Shown one piece after another: positions 22,977-34,261 of a DNA stretch of 64,000 nucleotides. Numbering within the stretch: position 1 is the first letter of the stretch; every line of letters begins with the position of its first letter. The notes under the pieces were generated by a model. That model was given only the letters and a program-made list of their open reading frames with translations. It did not search any database and had not been told where the DNA came from. Made by a program: the position numbers and the translations under genes. The stretch comes from Steinernema hermaphroditum (Eukaryota; Nematoda; Chromadorea; Rhabditida; Steinernematidae). The DNA is taken from contig CM059623.1 of the NCBI GenBank assembly GCA_030435675.1, positions 3,684,012-3,748,011 of the forward strand. Direction: 5' to 3'.

Positions 22977-24415
22977 TTAGTCGTCGTAATAAATATCATC
23001 ACAGTTAAGGCTCAAGCTGGGAATAGTCGATTTCAGTCGATATTCGAATTCTTCGTGGGCCTTCGTTCCTAAATACTCCAGTCCCATGAGCCGACATTGG
23101 CCTGCGAGCTCCAGGTGCTGAATAGGAACCCTCGGGGGCTGCGGTTTTGCCGAATCCTCGATTTGCGATCCGATATCCGTTGCTGTCTGAGCTCTGGTGA
23201 CCTTCTTTCTCGGCTGCTTACTGAACGGATAATTTAAGAACGTCAGACGAAGGGCCGAGACGAGTGCGTCCACGTTTGCTATTTCACAGGAACTGATGCG
23301 GAATGTGTTCATTGGGTACGAGACGATGCGCGTATGAGCTTCGCATGTAAGACTCCAATCGCGGACTGTCAGGTTTTCGATGATTAGACCCACACCTGCT
23401 ATCGCCTCGGAGAGCCTTGCCAGCGACATCTGACTCACATTCATGTCCGTACATATCAGCTTGACCTTTTTAAAAGATCGATGACTGAATCGCTCGATAT
23501 TCTTGAAAATCTAAACACAGAAAGTTCTTTCAAGTAAGCCGAAAAGTACAATTTCACCGTTGAGGCTCGATCAGCGTGCAGCTCCAGATGAACCTCCACT
23601 TCGGCGAAACGATCGATGAAGCCTTTCAGAAGCCGCGGCATTCGATCACTTTCCATATCATTCACATGCAACTGCAGAGTGACATGAGAGAGATTCTACA
23701 AGGAAACACTTCACTCGATGGTCTCTTGATCCGAATGGGCAAACACTCGAAAGTCGAGAACAGCTTCGGGGCGCCGGAGCCGCAACTGACTCACCGTGAA
23801 CAGATCGGCTTGCACGCGAGCGAAGCGCTCGCAGAGGTCGGTGGAGTCGCCGGCCACCAGAAGCCACAGTTCCTCGACGTTGCTGAAGTACTTCCTATTC
23901 ATCTCGCGTCTACAGTTCGTCTAAACACATCCTTGTCATATTCTGCTCAAGTGGACTCACTTCGTCGATCGTCGCGAGCGTCCGGAAATCACATGTGAGC
24001 TTCGTAAGCGAGAGGCGCGATCTGAAGCAGCAGGTTCACCTATGCAGCACATCACAGGCATTGGAAACCTTCGTAGAATCCCTGAAAGAAAGTCGATCAA
24101 TTCGTCATGAGTCCGTGGCGTTCGAACGGAGAGTCTACGGAAGGGGATCTGCTGCAGCGCGAACGCACAATTGTCCAACGACTAAAAACAGCGTATAATA
24201 CAGAGGAAAGTGACAATTCTTACCTGCTCAATGACCAGTTCCGAAACATCTCGCCTCAAGATCGCCTGAATAAGCCTCGACCACCGCTTGCACACGATCT
24301 CAAGGCGCACGAGTTCTCCGTAGCCGAAGCGCTCAATGAGGCCGAATATTTTCCGCAAAACTATGTCAGGGAGGGCTGGGATTATCCGCGGGCGATCCAT
24401 CCAACGAAGTGACAC
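22977..24415 (-). CDS. F-box protein, nematode type
   Basis: Exons 24224-24415, 24069-24181, 23961-24021, 23747-23920, 23558-23695 and 22977-23510 give about 403 aa. Residues ~12-55 (IPALPDIVLRKIFGLIE ... LEIVCKRWSRLI) form an F-box, the SKP1-binding segment of SCF ubiquitin ligases. The rest shows repeated short strands with leucines (NVEELWLLV, NLSHVTLQLHV), like the substrate-side domains of worm F-box proteins, and a basic KQPRKKV patch before an acidic end. The fourth intron could use either of two donors (23747 edge preferred, giving a 51-nt intron). Worm F-box genes are numerous and fast evolving, so no ortholog is proposed. Confidence 0.8.
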
Positions 24416-25700
24416 AACTGTTCGGCCAATGACTCGCTCTTAGCCTCCCATCGACGTTGTGTTTGCATAGCCACAGTGACGGTAACACAAACTAGTTTAC
24501 TTCTTTACATGTTGATGTTTCAAAATTGGCAATTTTAGAGAGGAATTCAGATCAGTTACGAAGGCCCTCCTCGATGTGGGCGGGGCCAGCGAAGACAATG
24601 ACGTGGAACACTAGATGTTGTGCCCTGAAAGCTCAACAGCTGCATACGGTATTTCGTCATTTTTCTTTTCAGTTATTATTGAGCTTTCAGGGTGCAGCAT
24701 CAAGAGTACTGCACCGCAGTCACCGCCGCAGTGAGCATTGAACGGGCCTTTCTTCGCCGTTTTTTTTTGTCAATTTTCAGCTCATCATCTCTAAATTTTG
24801 AGGGTTTCCGCCTTCGGCACCACCAGAGAAGATGTCGTTTGAAATGTAGATTACGGATTAGCCTCCAAAACACACCTATTCCGATGGAAAGTTGTGTTGC
24901 AATCTCTCCGAGAATCATATTGGTTCCATATCGATCTGACATAACATTTCCATTTGGCTGATGAGACTTGACGGATGCGAGCATAATTAATCTTTCGCAT
25001 CCCCTGCGCGTCGCTGAAATTTAACTTTACGATCGTGAATCTGATGTTGAACTCGAACTTTTGCTCGTTGTGCATATTCTCCTCCATGTTTCGTGTAACC
25101 CTCAAAATATGAGTGTGATTGAGCTTTTCTATTTTATCAAGACAATTATTCTTGATTTCTGTGCCAAATTCTGCCCGCTATACTTATACTTTTGATCCTC
25201 GCCGATTCCAGTTCGGTTTCGGTTCCTCTCCGTTCACTTGTGCTGCTGCCGATGATGAAATTCGCTGATTAGCCGAGGCGTTGTTTGTTCAAAGCGCGCG
25301 TTCTTCCCACGCTATCGATTCACGGCGCGCAACTTTCCTCCGATTTATTTGCACCTTCGCTGTACCTAATGGCGGTTGCAGGATGCAGTCCGAGGATGCT
25401 CGCCGGCGTTGGTCTGTTTACGCCGCCTTCTTCGCCCTCGCCGCACTAGCCTAAGCGTTCGCAGCGGGCGAGAGTGGGGCGCGATCGCCGCTGCCACTCG
25501 CATTACATGCATGTTTGTGACGCAGTGGGCGATGTTGCGAGCGCCACCCGCAGGCGCTTTCAGCTGGCCTTGGGGCGTGTAATTTACGGCCGGGAGAGGC
25601 TTTGAATCGCGAATTGGATTGTGCTCATGTGTGCGTGGAGTGTATTGTGTCGGGCGAGCTGGTGCGAAATGCGAACTAACTCTTATTTCTTTACAGGAAA
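24416..25700. other. Intergenic; possible decayed exons
   Basis: A minus-strand stretch (about 25092-24700) could splice into a ~120-residue peptide with one hydrophobic segment (IATQLSIGIGVFW). I do not recognise it and could not find a complete gene. The hairpin at 24621-24694 lies inside. From ~25200 to 25700 the DNA is CG rich and probably is the promoter and 5'UTR of the next gene; TTTACAG ends just before its ATG. Confidence 0.4.
24621..24694. repeat. CCCTGAAAG hairpin repeat, copy 1
   Basis: TGCCCTGAAAGCTCAA at the left is complemented by TTGAGCTTTCAGGG at the right, around an A/T-rich loop that includes TACGGTA. A related hairpin lies at 51029-51140. Confidence 0.7.
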
Positions 25701-27536
25701 ATGATCGAATTAGGCGCGCTAGAGCTGTATTTGGTCGCCGTCACCGCCGGCATCAGCTTCTTTGGCATGGTGAACGTTCTACGACCGGATTTCTCACAAC
25801 TAATAAACGACCTCGTCACGTACGGCAAATCTTTGTCCAATCAGAACAGCAAAATCCTGAGATGGGTCGCCGTGCCGAAGCGGTGGTTCTCCCACTTCTA
25901 TCTCGTCGCCACTTTCATGAGTTTATTCTGGCTCACCATCGTCTTAGCCGCTCACATGCAGATCATCCAAGTTGACCTGAGGTTAATCAACTGGCTGCGG
26001 ATGTGCAGCCGGAATCCTGTCGAAAGTGAGTTTCATCTCTTCTTTTTGAAGTTTATTTTATGACTCTTCGTTTGCTTTTCTCTAAGTTCCTACGCACGTT
26101 TTGAAAAATGTCCGAGTGTTTGCTTGGTTTGTGGAGAAATACCATTATCTGAGCAAGTCCAATTGAAAACAGCCAATTGAACCGTGGTGCTTCACAATGG
26201 CAGGACCCGTTTAAATGTTGTTTACTGGCTGAAGTAGTCGTTGATTTCCAGAGTTGGCTCTTGGATTTTATTGTTGGCTATAGCTGTTTCCCTTGAGAAA
26301 AGAACCATAGCATCTTGACTGGTCAATGCAGCCAAGCTATCTGAAATCGAGACAGTTTTCGGTAGAAAAATAGGCTTCCGTTTCCCCGGAAAACCAAAAA
26401 TTAGCAAGGACTAATGGTTGTTTGCAGGCATCAGGGGTCGAAAATGGCTGTTTTCTAAGTGGATTGAACGTTGACCTCAATTGATTTGCTGTGATAAACA
26501 ACGTTGTCAAAACACGTTGTCGCTCAGTTGTTTACATCGCATTCGATGTTTTCGTTTAGTCGTTCTTTGATGTACTTCCAGCATTAGCTGACTCATGGCC
26601 ACATCCTGATGTTTACTCACTGTATTCCTTAGCTTTTTGGACGAGGCGAGGTTATTTTGAGCAAAATTGGCTATTCCAATATCAATAAAACGCGCCAGCG
26701 GGCATTATTAATCCCGGTTTATGACAGAACAGATGGTCATCAGTATGCGCTTGCCCCATAAACAACATCCTCAGGCGCCATCGATCATTCCCATTGGCTT
26801 TATTAATCCTTCGTTTCAGTTCGACCGGAAGCGGCGCTCATCTTCTGCACCTTGATATGTCTTCACTCCGTGCGCCGCCTGATAGAAACGATGGTCGTCT
26901 GCGTATACTCCGACTCCCAAATGAACGTCTTCCACTATTTGGTTGGAATCATCCACTACATCATCCTCCCCGTTTCCGCCGTGTGCGAAACCAGCGGAAT
27001 CGCTTCTCGAGAAAGTGAGTCATTTTTCTCGTACGTTGTTTGAGTGACGCATTCTAGAATTCTTGGCCGATTTTAATCGTATCTCGAATCTCCAACTGGC
27101 CGGAATTGCCGCATTCGTATGGTTCAGCTATCACCAGCACCAGTGCGCCCTCAAGCTTGCCAAAATGCGCAAGAATCACCAAGGTCAGCCAATTCCGTTG
27201 GTATTTTTGAAAAATGTCCCGATTGCAGGAAACATTACAAACTACGCCCACGGAATTGCCTACGGAGGCCTCTTCGATTACGTTTCTTGTCCTCACTTCT
27301 GTTACGAAGTGCTCCTCTACGTCTCACTCTTCCTGACACTGAATCTTACTGGGCGCTGCTTCGCGGTATCCAACAACGGAAGTTAATAGAAGCTAACTGC
27401 GTGCTTTTAGCTCCTGGTGGTATTTGTTGCCGTGAATCAGTCGATAGCGGCGCTCATTACGCATCGATGGTACGTGGAGCGATTCGGTGAAAAATATCCA
27501 GCAAAGCGCAAGGCGATCATTCCGTACATACTCTGA
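25701..27536 (+). CDS. SRD5A3: Polyprenol reductase (steroid 5-alpha-reductase 3 family)
   Basis: Exons 25701-26025, 26820-27014, 27058-27183, 27229-27365 and 27411-27536 give 302 aa (human SRD5A3 is 318). The protein is multi-pass. The C-terminal steroid-dehydrogenase domain shows [19 protein letters not shown], then [19 protein letters not shown], then the [13 protein letters not shown]...R end typical of SRD5A3. The enzyme reduces polyprenol species towards dolichol in the ER membrane, for N-glycosylation. The ATG follows a TTTACAG acceptor. Intron 1 is ~794 nt, the others 43-45 nt. Confidence 0.9.
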
Positions 27537-28246
27537 GTGGCAACGACGTTTACTCACTCATAAGGAATCTCACTGACCTCTACTCATCCTGTGATAACCA
27601 AAAGTTGCAGAAACGTTTATTGTTTAACTAGGCTTTGTTGATCTTATCCAATCGTTATTTGCTTGTTTAATAGATCATTAAATATTGTAATAAATGTACA
27701 GAGCTGATAAGCAGTGTTTGCGGCACGTGTCGAAATGAAATGGTGGTACGGTAGTTTTTCTTTTTAAATGGGAGGCTGGAGGACGAATTCAATGTGGGAA
27801 GGCAACCAGTCTTGGGTATTGCCTTGATTAGAATGGCCCTGCTGGTGGTTATACGTTAGACAGTGACGGCTGATTAAGTTGTCTGGTAGACGCCTGGAAC
27901 CTGCACGGAAGTTCCGTGTTAACTGCATCAAATCCCCTGAAAGGAGAGGGTTGTGTTGCCAATTTTGACATATCTTCGTAACGATTCATCCGCTCCGACG
28001 CCCGCGTCTCCTGTAGTCCCCATAAAAGTGGCCAAGAACCCATTAAACAATTAGGACCACAAAACTAATCAAACATCATCGGGCACAATCTTTACGACTT
28101 CTCCTTCTCGAGTCCCTTCCCGACCCAATTGTCATTTTGCAGTCGGATTATCCTTCTTATCGGCGGCGGCCCAATGGGAGGGACTACTTCCATACTTCTG
28201 AGTTGCATAAAAGGCGACAATGATAAGATCACTGTACTCGGCAACG
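27537..28246. other. Intergenic, promoter of first S28 gene
   Basis: An AATAAA near 27690 may serve SRD5A3. No exon is recognised between ~27750 and 28200. Confidence 0.4.
28207..28227 (+). promoter_or_regulatory. TATA-like and GATA sites of first S28 gene
   Basis: CATAAAAGG is followed by TGATAAG (28221-28227), 20 bp before the ATG. TGATAA is the site bound by intestinal GATA factors (ELT-2 in C. elegans), which fits a gut hydrolase. A matching CATAAAAG precedes the second copy near 31250. Inference only. Confidence 0.4.
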
Positions 28247-30151
28247 ATGAACGGTCGTCTCGCTCTGATTCTTCTCGTCGTCGTCGGTAGGACCAAAAAA
28301 GTCTTTTTGTCTCCGAGTAACGATCGCTTTTAGGCAGCGCACTGTCCGCTTCCCTGAACAAGGGCTCCACCGGATTCAACCGCAAGCGATGGCTGATCCG
28401 TGGCCGCCCGTGGCACGGCCTCGTTCCTCCGCCGGCTAAGGCCGACAACGTCGACGCCCCCGATCAGTGGTTCACCCAGCCCGTGGACAACTTCGATGCC
28501 TCGAACACCCAGACCTGGCAGCAGCGCTTCTGGTCCAACGACCAGTGGTACACGGAGGGAGGCCCGATCTTCCTCATGCTCGGCGGAGAGGGTCCCGAAA
28601 GCAACGGATGGGTCGTTCGCGACGACCTCGAGTGGACCACCCTCGCACGGAAGTTCGGCGCCATGGTGTATCTCATCGAGCACCGCTTCTACGGACAGAG
28701 TCTTCCCTTCCAAAGTGCCGAGACCTCTAACTTGAAGTACCTGTCCTCGCGCCAGGCCCTCGCCGACATGGCCAACTTCATCAAGGCGCAGAATAAGAAC
28801 AACGGCTACAACAACCCCAAGTGGATCGTATTCGGAGGATCCTACTCTGGAGCCTTGGCTGCCTGGGCCCGTGAGCAGTACCCCGAACTTGTCTATGGTT
28901 CTTTGGCCAGCTCCGCCCCCGTTCAAGCCGAAGTCGATTTCTACCGTAAGTGTTTCAGAAAGGATTAAAAATGTTTTGATGCAGACCGGGAACGAACCCG
29001 GGTCGATTATTTACTGGTCGCACGTGCTAACCATTGCACTATTTGGACATATGTCTAATGCAATTTTAGCCGAATGGCTCAGTGGTTTACATCACAGATT
29101 AGTAAACGATCGACGGGAGTTCGAAACCTAGAAGAAGATCTTATTTTCTAAATTTTTTTTTCGTCAAATAAACATTTCTTATGAGCTAATTTCTAGAGTA
29201 CCTCGAAGTCGTCGAGTTCGCCTTCAGCCAGACGGACAAGAAGTGCGCCGACAACATCCACCAGGGCTTCGTGCAGCTCCAGAAGCTCGCCAAGACCTCC
29301 TCCGGCCGCGAAACCCTAAAGAACCTCATGAACATCTGCGAGGACATCGACCCTCACAACACCGATAACCTCCACAACTTCTGGCAGTCCATGATCGGAA
29401 ACTACATGGGCGTCGTCCAGTACGGAGGCGACAACAGCGGAAACTACCGTACCGAAGTCACCCCTCAGGCCATCTGCGCTATGGTCAACGACGAGAGCAG
29501 CGATATCCTTCAGCGCATGGGCAACGTGAACGCCTGGTTCATGGAGATGTACGAAGAGTCGTGTGTCGACATCGACTACCAGAACTACCTCGACTACATG
29601 AAGCAGTCGACCGACGCTGGTTAGATCTATCAATAGCCTATAGTCTATTGAATGTCTTGCATTTAAGATCGTATGTGGATCTGGCAGACGTGCACCGAAT
29701 TCGGTTACTACCAGTCCAGCGACTCTAAGACCGCCGGACCCTTCTTCGGCGACAACACCAAGAGCTCCATGCCCATTGAGTAAGCCCTGCTCTGACCCAT
29801 CATCATCCCTAAACATCGTCCCTTTCCAGCTGGATCGTTAGGGAGTGCGCTCAGATCTTTGGCGACGACTACAAGAGCCAGGCCGTCTACGACGCTATCA
29901 AGAAGACGAACAACTTCTACGGCGGCGCCAACAAGTTCAACGCCACCCGAGTCATCTTCCCCAACGGCAACCACGACCCGTGGCACGCGCTCGGCGAGCT
30001 GACCAGCCCCAACGCCCAGTCGCCGGCTATCATCATCGCCGGAACCGCGCACTGCGCCGACATGTACCCTCTGGCCGACGACGATCTTCCCAGCCTGAAG
30101 GCCGCGCGCAAGTCCATCTCCGCGCACATGGCTCAATGGATCATGCACTAA
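28247..30151 (+). CDS. Secreted S28 family serine carboxypeptidase, copy 1
   Basis: Exons 28247-28286, 28334-28945, 29197-29619, 29668-29779 and 29830-30151 give 502 aa. A signal peptide (MNGRLALILLVVVGSALSA) is followed by the peptidase S28 fold: QPVDNFD, GEGPES, the nucleophile serine in GGSYSGALAAW, the acid in NGNHDPW and the histidine in GTAHCADM. All three catalytic residues are present. The closest relatives are the thymus-specific-serine-protease/lysosomal Pro-X carboxypeptidase group (K12H4.7-like in worms), which cut after proline in lysosomes or gut lumen. It is a tandem duplicate of 31295-33180 with the same intron positions; intron 2 in both carries a tRNA-like pair. Confidence 0.93.
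28983..29130. repeat. Head-to-head tRNA-like pair (S28 copy 1, intron 2)
   Basis: The left half on the minus strand has GTGCAATGGTTAGCACG and CGGGTTCGTTCCCGG. The right half on the plus strand has GCCGAATGGCTCAGTGG and GGGAGTTCGAAACC with AAACGATCGAC. T-runs follow. The same pair sits at 32030-32170 in the paralog. Confidence 0.8.
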
Positions 30152-31294
30152 AAGTTCGGGTCGTGCGTAGTAGATGTACTATAGCGAAATAAAGACGGTG
30201 ATAAGAGACTGTTTGCAGGCGATCGTTAAACCATAGAAGTACCCTTTTATCAATTCTGTTCAAATTCTTGCTGATAGAGAGGAGGTCCGATCCAAAGAAC
30301 AAATCATAAAAAATTAATTAAAAAGTGATGACGTAGCGAAGATTATTGATCAAATTGTCTGAGCACACTTCAATTTGAAAATGAGTCCTTTACAAGCAAG
30401 TCAAGCACACGGATCAACATACCATATCCTTCCCAGTTCAATAACTTCTCTGAATATCTCCAAAATTGACCAACCTAGCCTTTATGCAATAGTGACAAGA
30501 TCAGTTTTCAGGGCTTGACTTGAAGAAAAATAAAATGGCACCAGTTCGCAAAGCAGAAAAACCAAGAAAAAAGAAGTTTCGGTCGCTAGGATTCGAACCC
30601 GCACAGATCGTTTATTGGTCTCCAATGCTAACCATTGTACCACCCAAACTGTTCAATGACGACAATTTGGCGCCGTGGAGCAATGGATAGCATTCTTGCT
30701 TGCCAAACAACCTATTGGGGTTCGAGTCCTGGAGGAGTTGTCGTATGCGTTTTTTTACATATACGATGTTTTTAAACGGACAGTTTTTGACATGCAGTTT
30801 GACAAACCCGCTATGCTGTACGGTTCCGAAACGTGGGCGTTAACGACGACAGTAATAATGATCGCGCTTTTTTTTTCTTTTTTTGAGCTAACCTTTCTTA
30901 GTGATGATGAAATATTACATCAGCAGTAACTTTGCAAGCAATTTTTCATCTCTACTTTATGTCCGTCGGTCACCCTCTTTTACACTTTTTGAAGAACGAT
31001 CGAGTCTTATGTAAATTCAGCAGAATATCACATAAAAAATACCAATCAGTTAAACTTCGTATAATTGTAGATGGGGGTGCATTTGGAGATGAAAAAAGAC
31101 GGACCCAGAGATGGTAACCCGATCACTGACCTGTTCGAGAACATTGTTCACCTGAAATCCTCGTTAATTCCTTCCTTATCGTCGTTACATTCTGATAGCC
31201 TGCTTCAAGCTCCACTCGTGACTACAACCTTATCGCCGTTGCAAAATGTAGCCATAAAAGAAAGCCCGACCGATGGCGCCAGAGGCATTCGACC
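30152..31294. other. Intergenic between S28 copies
   Basis: AATAAAG at ~30187 is a likely poly(A) signal of copy 1. A tRNA-like pair lies at 30585-30735. The last ~100 bp are the promoter of copy 2. No exon is recognised in the rest. Confidence 0.5.
30585..30735. repeat. Head-to-head tRNA-like pair (intergenic)
   Basis: The left half on the minus strand has GGTACAATGGTTAGCATT and GGGTTCGAATCC. The right half on the plus strand has CGTGGAGCAATGGATAGCAT, CCAAACAACC and GGGGTTCGAGTCC. This is the only short pair in the window that is clearly outside an intron. Confidence 0.75.
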
Positions 31295-33180
31295 ATGAAC
31301 GGCCGTCTTGCGTTGCTCACTCTCTTCCTTATCGGTAGGACACAAATCCGCGCTTCTCGACCGGTCACCCCTCTTTAGGAAGTGTACTCTCCGCTTCCCT
31401 GAACAAGGGAACCACCGGATTCAACCGTAAACGATGGCTTCTTCATGGTCGTCCGTGGCACGGCCTTGTTCCTCCCCCAGCTGCCGCTGTCCAGGATGAT
31501 CAGTTCCCCGATCAGTGGTTCACTCAGCCCGTGGACAACTTTGACTCCAGCAATAAGCAGACCTACAATCAGCGCTATTGGTCCAACAACCAGTGGTACA
31601 AAGAGGGAGGCCCGATCTTCCTCATGCTGGGAGGAGAGGGTCCCGAAGACAATTCATGGGTCAGCTTCGAGCCGCTCGAGTGGCTCCAGCTTGCTAAGAA
31701 GCACAACGCCATGGTGTTCCTCATCGAGCACCGCTACTATGGAGAAAGTCTGCCTTTCCAAGAGCAGACCGCTGACACCCTGAAATACCTGTCCTCGCGC
31801 CAGGCCCTCGCCGACATGGCCAACTTCATCAAGGCGCAGAATAAGAAGAACGGCTACAACAACCCCAAGTGGGTCATCTTCGGAGGATCTTACTCTGGAG
31901 CCTTGGCCGCCTGGGCTCGCGAAAAGTACCCTGATCTCGTCTACGCCGCTTTGGCCACTTCTGCTCCTGTCCAAGCCGAAGTCGACTTCTACCGTAAGTG
32001 TTTCAAACAGCGTTAAAAATGTTTTGATGCGGACCGGGTTCGAACCCGACTCGATTATTTACTAGTCGCATATGCTAACCATTACACTATCTTACATACA
32101 ATTACGCCGGTATGGCTCAGTGGTTTGCATCACAGATTAGTAAACGATCGATGGGAGTTCGAAACCTATAGGATGATCTTATTTTCTAATTTTTTTTTCG
32201 TCAAATAAACGTTTCTTATGAACTAATTTCTAGAGTACCTCGAAGTCGTCGAGTTCGCGTTCAGCCAGACGGACCAGAAATGCGCCGACAACATCCACCA
32301 GGGCTTCGTGCAGCTCCAGAAGCTCGCCAAGACCTCCTCCGGCCGCGAAACCCTTAAGAACATCATGAACATCTGCGAGGACATCGACCCCAGCAACTCC
32401 GACAACGTTCGCCTCTTCTGGCAGGCCATGATCGGAAACTACATGGGCGTTGTCCAGTACGGAGGCGACAACGCTGGTGCATACCAGACCCAAGTCACCC
32501 CGAAGGTCGTCTGCAATGCGGTCAACGACGAGGACTATGACATTCTCACCCGCATGGCTAACGTCAACACCTTCTTCATGCAGATGAACCAGGAGTCCTG
32601 CGTGGATATCGACTACAACAACATGATTCAGTACATGACCGATCCCAATGCTGGTATGAGCAATGAAGAGATCCAGAAGGTTATCATCGATGTCTTCAGA
32701 TAAGGCCTGGTTCTGGCAGACCTGCACCGAATTCGGGTACTACCAGTCGACGGACTCCAAGACCGCCGGACCCTTCTTCGGCGACAACACCAAGAGTTCC
32801 ATGCCCATTGAGTAAGCCCTGTCCTGACCCATCATCGTCCCTAAACATCGTACCTTTCCAGCTGGCTAGTGAAGGAGTGCGGACAGGTCTTCGGCAACAA
32901 CTACATGAGCTCCGAAGTCTACAGCGCCATCAAGTCCACGAACGACTTCTACGGCGCAGCCGGTGACTTCAAGGGCACCCGCGTCATCTTTCCCAACGGC
33001 AACCACGACCCGTGGCACACACTCAGCGTCCTCAAGGACCCCAACCCTTCTTCGTATGCCATCGTAATCAACGGAACCGCGCACTGCGCCGATATGTATC
33101 CAGCCAGCAAAGAAGATCTTCCCGGACTTACGGCCGCTCGCAAGAGAATCCACGAGATCTTCGCTACGTGGTTCCCTTAA
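31295..33180 (+). CDS. Secreted S28 family serine carboxypeptidase, copy 2
   Basis: Exons 31295-31334, 31379-31993, 32234-32653, 32700-32811 and 32862-33180 give 501 aa. Signal peptide MNGRLALLTLFLIGSVLSA, catalytic serine in GGSYSGALAAW, aspartate in NGNHDPW, histidine in GTAHCADM. The 46-nt third intron (32654-32699) is open in frame, so without splicing the frame would stop at TAA; splicing restores FWQTCTEFGYYQ as in copy 1. Exon 2 and the start of exon 3 are very similar to copy 1 at DNA level, while the C-terminal third has diverged. The role is as for copy 1. Confidence 0.93.
32030..32170. repeat. Head-to-head tRNA-like pair (S28 copy 2, intron 2)
   Basis: Same position and layout as 28983-29130, with small changes. 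The right half has GGTATGGCTCAGTGGTTTGC, AAACGATCGATGG and GGAGTTCGAAACC. The pair was present before the gene duplicated. Confidence 0.8.
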
Positions 33181-34261
33181 GATGTTCGTTTGCGTATTTG
33201 TGTAGATTAAGTAAATTATTACCCGACATTTATTTGTTTTTAAGTGAGTCAGTAGATCAGAAATTCTAACCCGCAGTGGTAAGAATTTATTGGAGGATCA
33301 GAGAACGCCTTTTCGATGTCCGTACATCACATATTCAGAAAGAGACCGACAAAGTACAGGGTGTCAATGCTCTCTCCCTTTCGGTGTCTAGTAGACAAAT
33401 GCTGCAAAAGATGGTAATCATTTTTGTGCTAGAAATCTATGCGAAGCAGTGGGAAATCGACCGATTTGTAGGCCTGCAAATGATTGGCATTATCTGCAAC
33501 TTTTGTCTACCAGGCGGACACCAAAAAGGAGGGACTTCTTTACAATCTTTATACATAGCAAACAAGTCGGAAGAGAGCGGAAGAGAAACAGAAACCGAAA
33601 TGGCCTTCTTTGCAATCCAGTTATTTCAAAGACGTTATCTGAATCTTCACTGTACTGGAGATTTTCTCTGTTCGTCTGACACTCTTCGTGCTGATGCAAA
33701 CGAACTGTTGAATTTCAGCGCAGTATATCAGTACGTCGTTACGGATCAGCTGCTGCCGGTGCTGTGCCACCGTGCAACCTCGTGATGTTCATCACGAGTT
33801 CACCCGCAATAGTGCGTCAAAAAGGCGCGGTGGATGACTCCCCCGGGCTATGGGTCTCCACCGCGGATTGCCTTCCGTGAGGGGAGGGAACCCTGGTGTC
33901 GGCTTCGCCGTGCCAGGCACACTGGTCTAGGCCAGTGTGGTCGGGTGCCCGGGCCCGGTGTTTTGGTTCTGACATTAGTGTTCCTTTTCTTCCTGCAGAT
34001 AGCAAAAGTTCTCCTTTTCTATCCGCGCATTAAATCATCGGTTTTTTTGGAGAAAAAAAGCACTGTGAATGGACTGAAACAACTTATATCGCTGGTTTGT
34101 TTCTCTGGTCACCAGTACCACCATAATCCACCGGACCACACGCGTTCGACGTGTGTGGTGCATTCGTCTCCTTCGGATATTACCGGCGGAGACGACTTAC
34201 AATGGTTCGTTCTGTCTCAGATGAACTCATTCTCACTGACCTCAACTGATCGAAGCGGTCG
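33181..34261. other. Intergenic with dispersed structured repeat
   Basis: A 169-codon frame (33276-33785) overlaps the repeat and shows no recognisable protein. A 15-codon upstream frame starts at 34202, just before the next gene. The repeat is listed separately. Confidence 0.4.
33650..33975 (+). repeat. Dispersed structured repeat, copy A
   Basis: Shared with 38285-38650 (minus strand) and 62070-62420 (plus strand). It begins near TTTTCTCTGTTCGTCTGAC and runs through hairpins CTCGTGATG/CATCACGAG (33779-33798), CCTGG...CGGCTTCGCCG...CCAGG and CACACTGG/CCAGTGTG (33918-33939) to GCCCGGGCCCGGTGTTTTGG. No open frame or tRNA-like box is evident. Confidence 0.8.

Noticed and set aside
32640..32703. 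Premature stop making S28 copy 2 a pseudogene
   Set aside because: The frame ends at 32703 only if the 46-nt intron 32654-32699 is read as coding. Splicing at GTATGA/CTTCAG restores the same sequence as copy 1.
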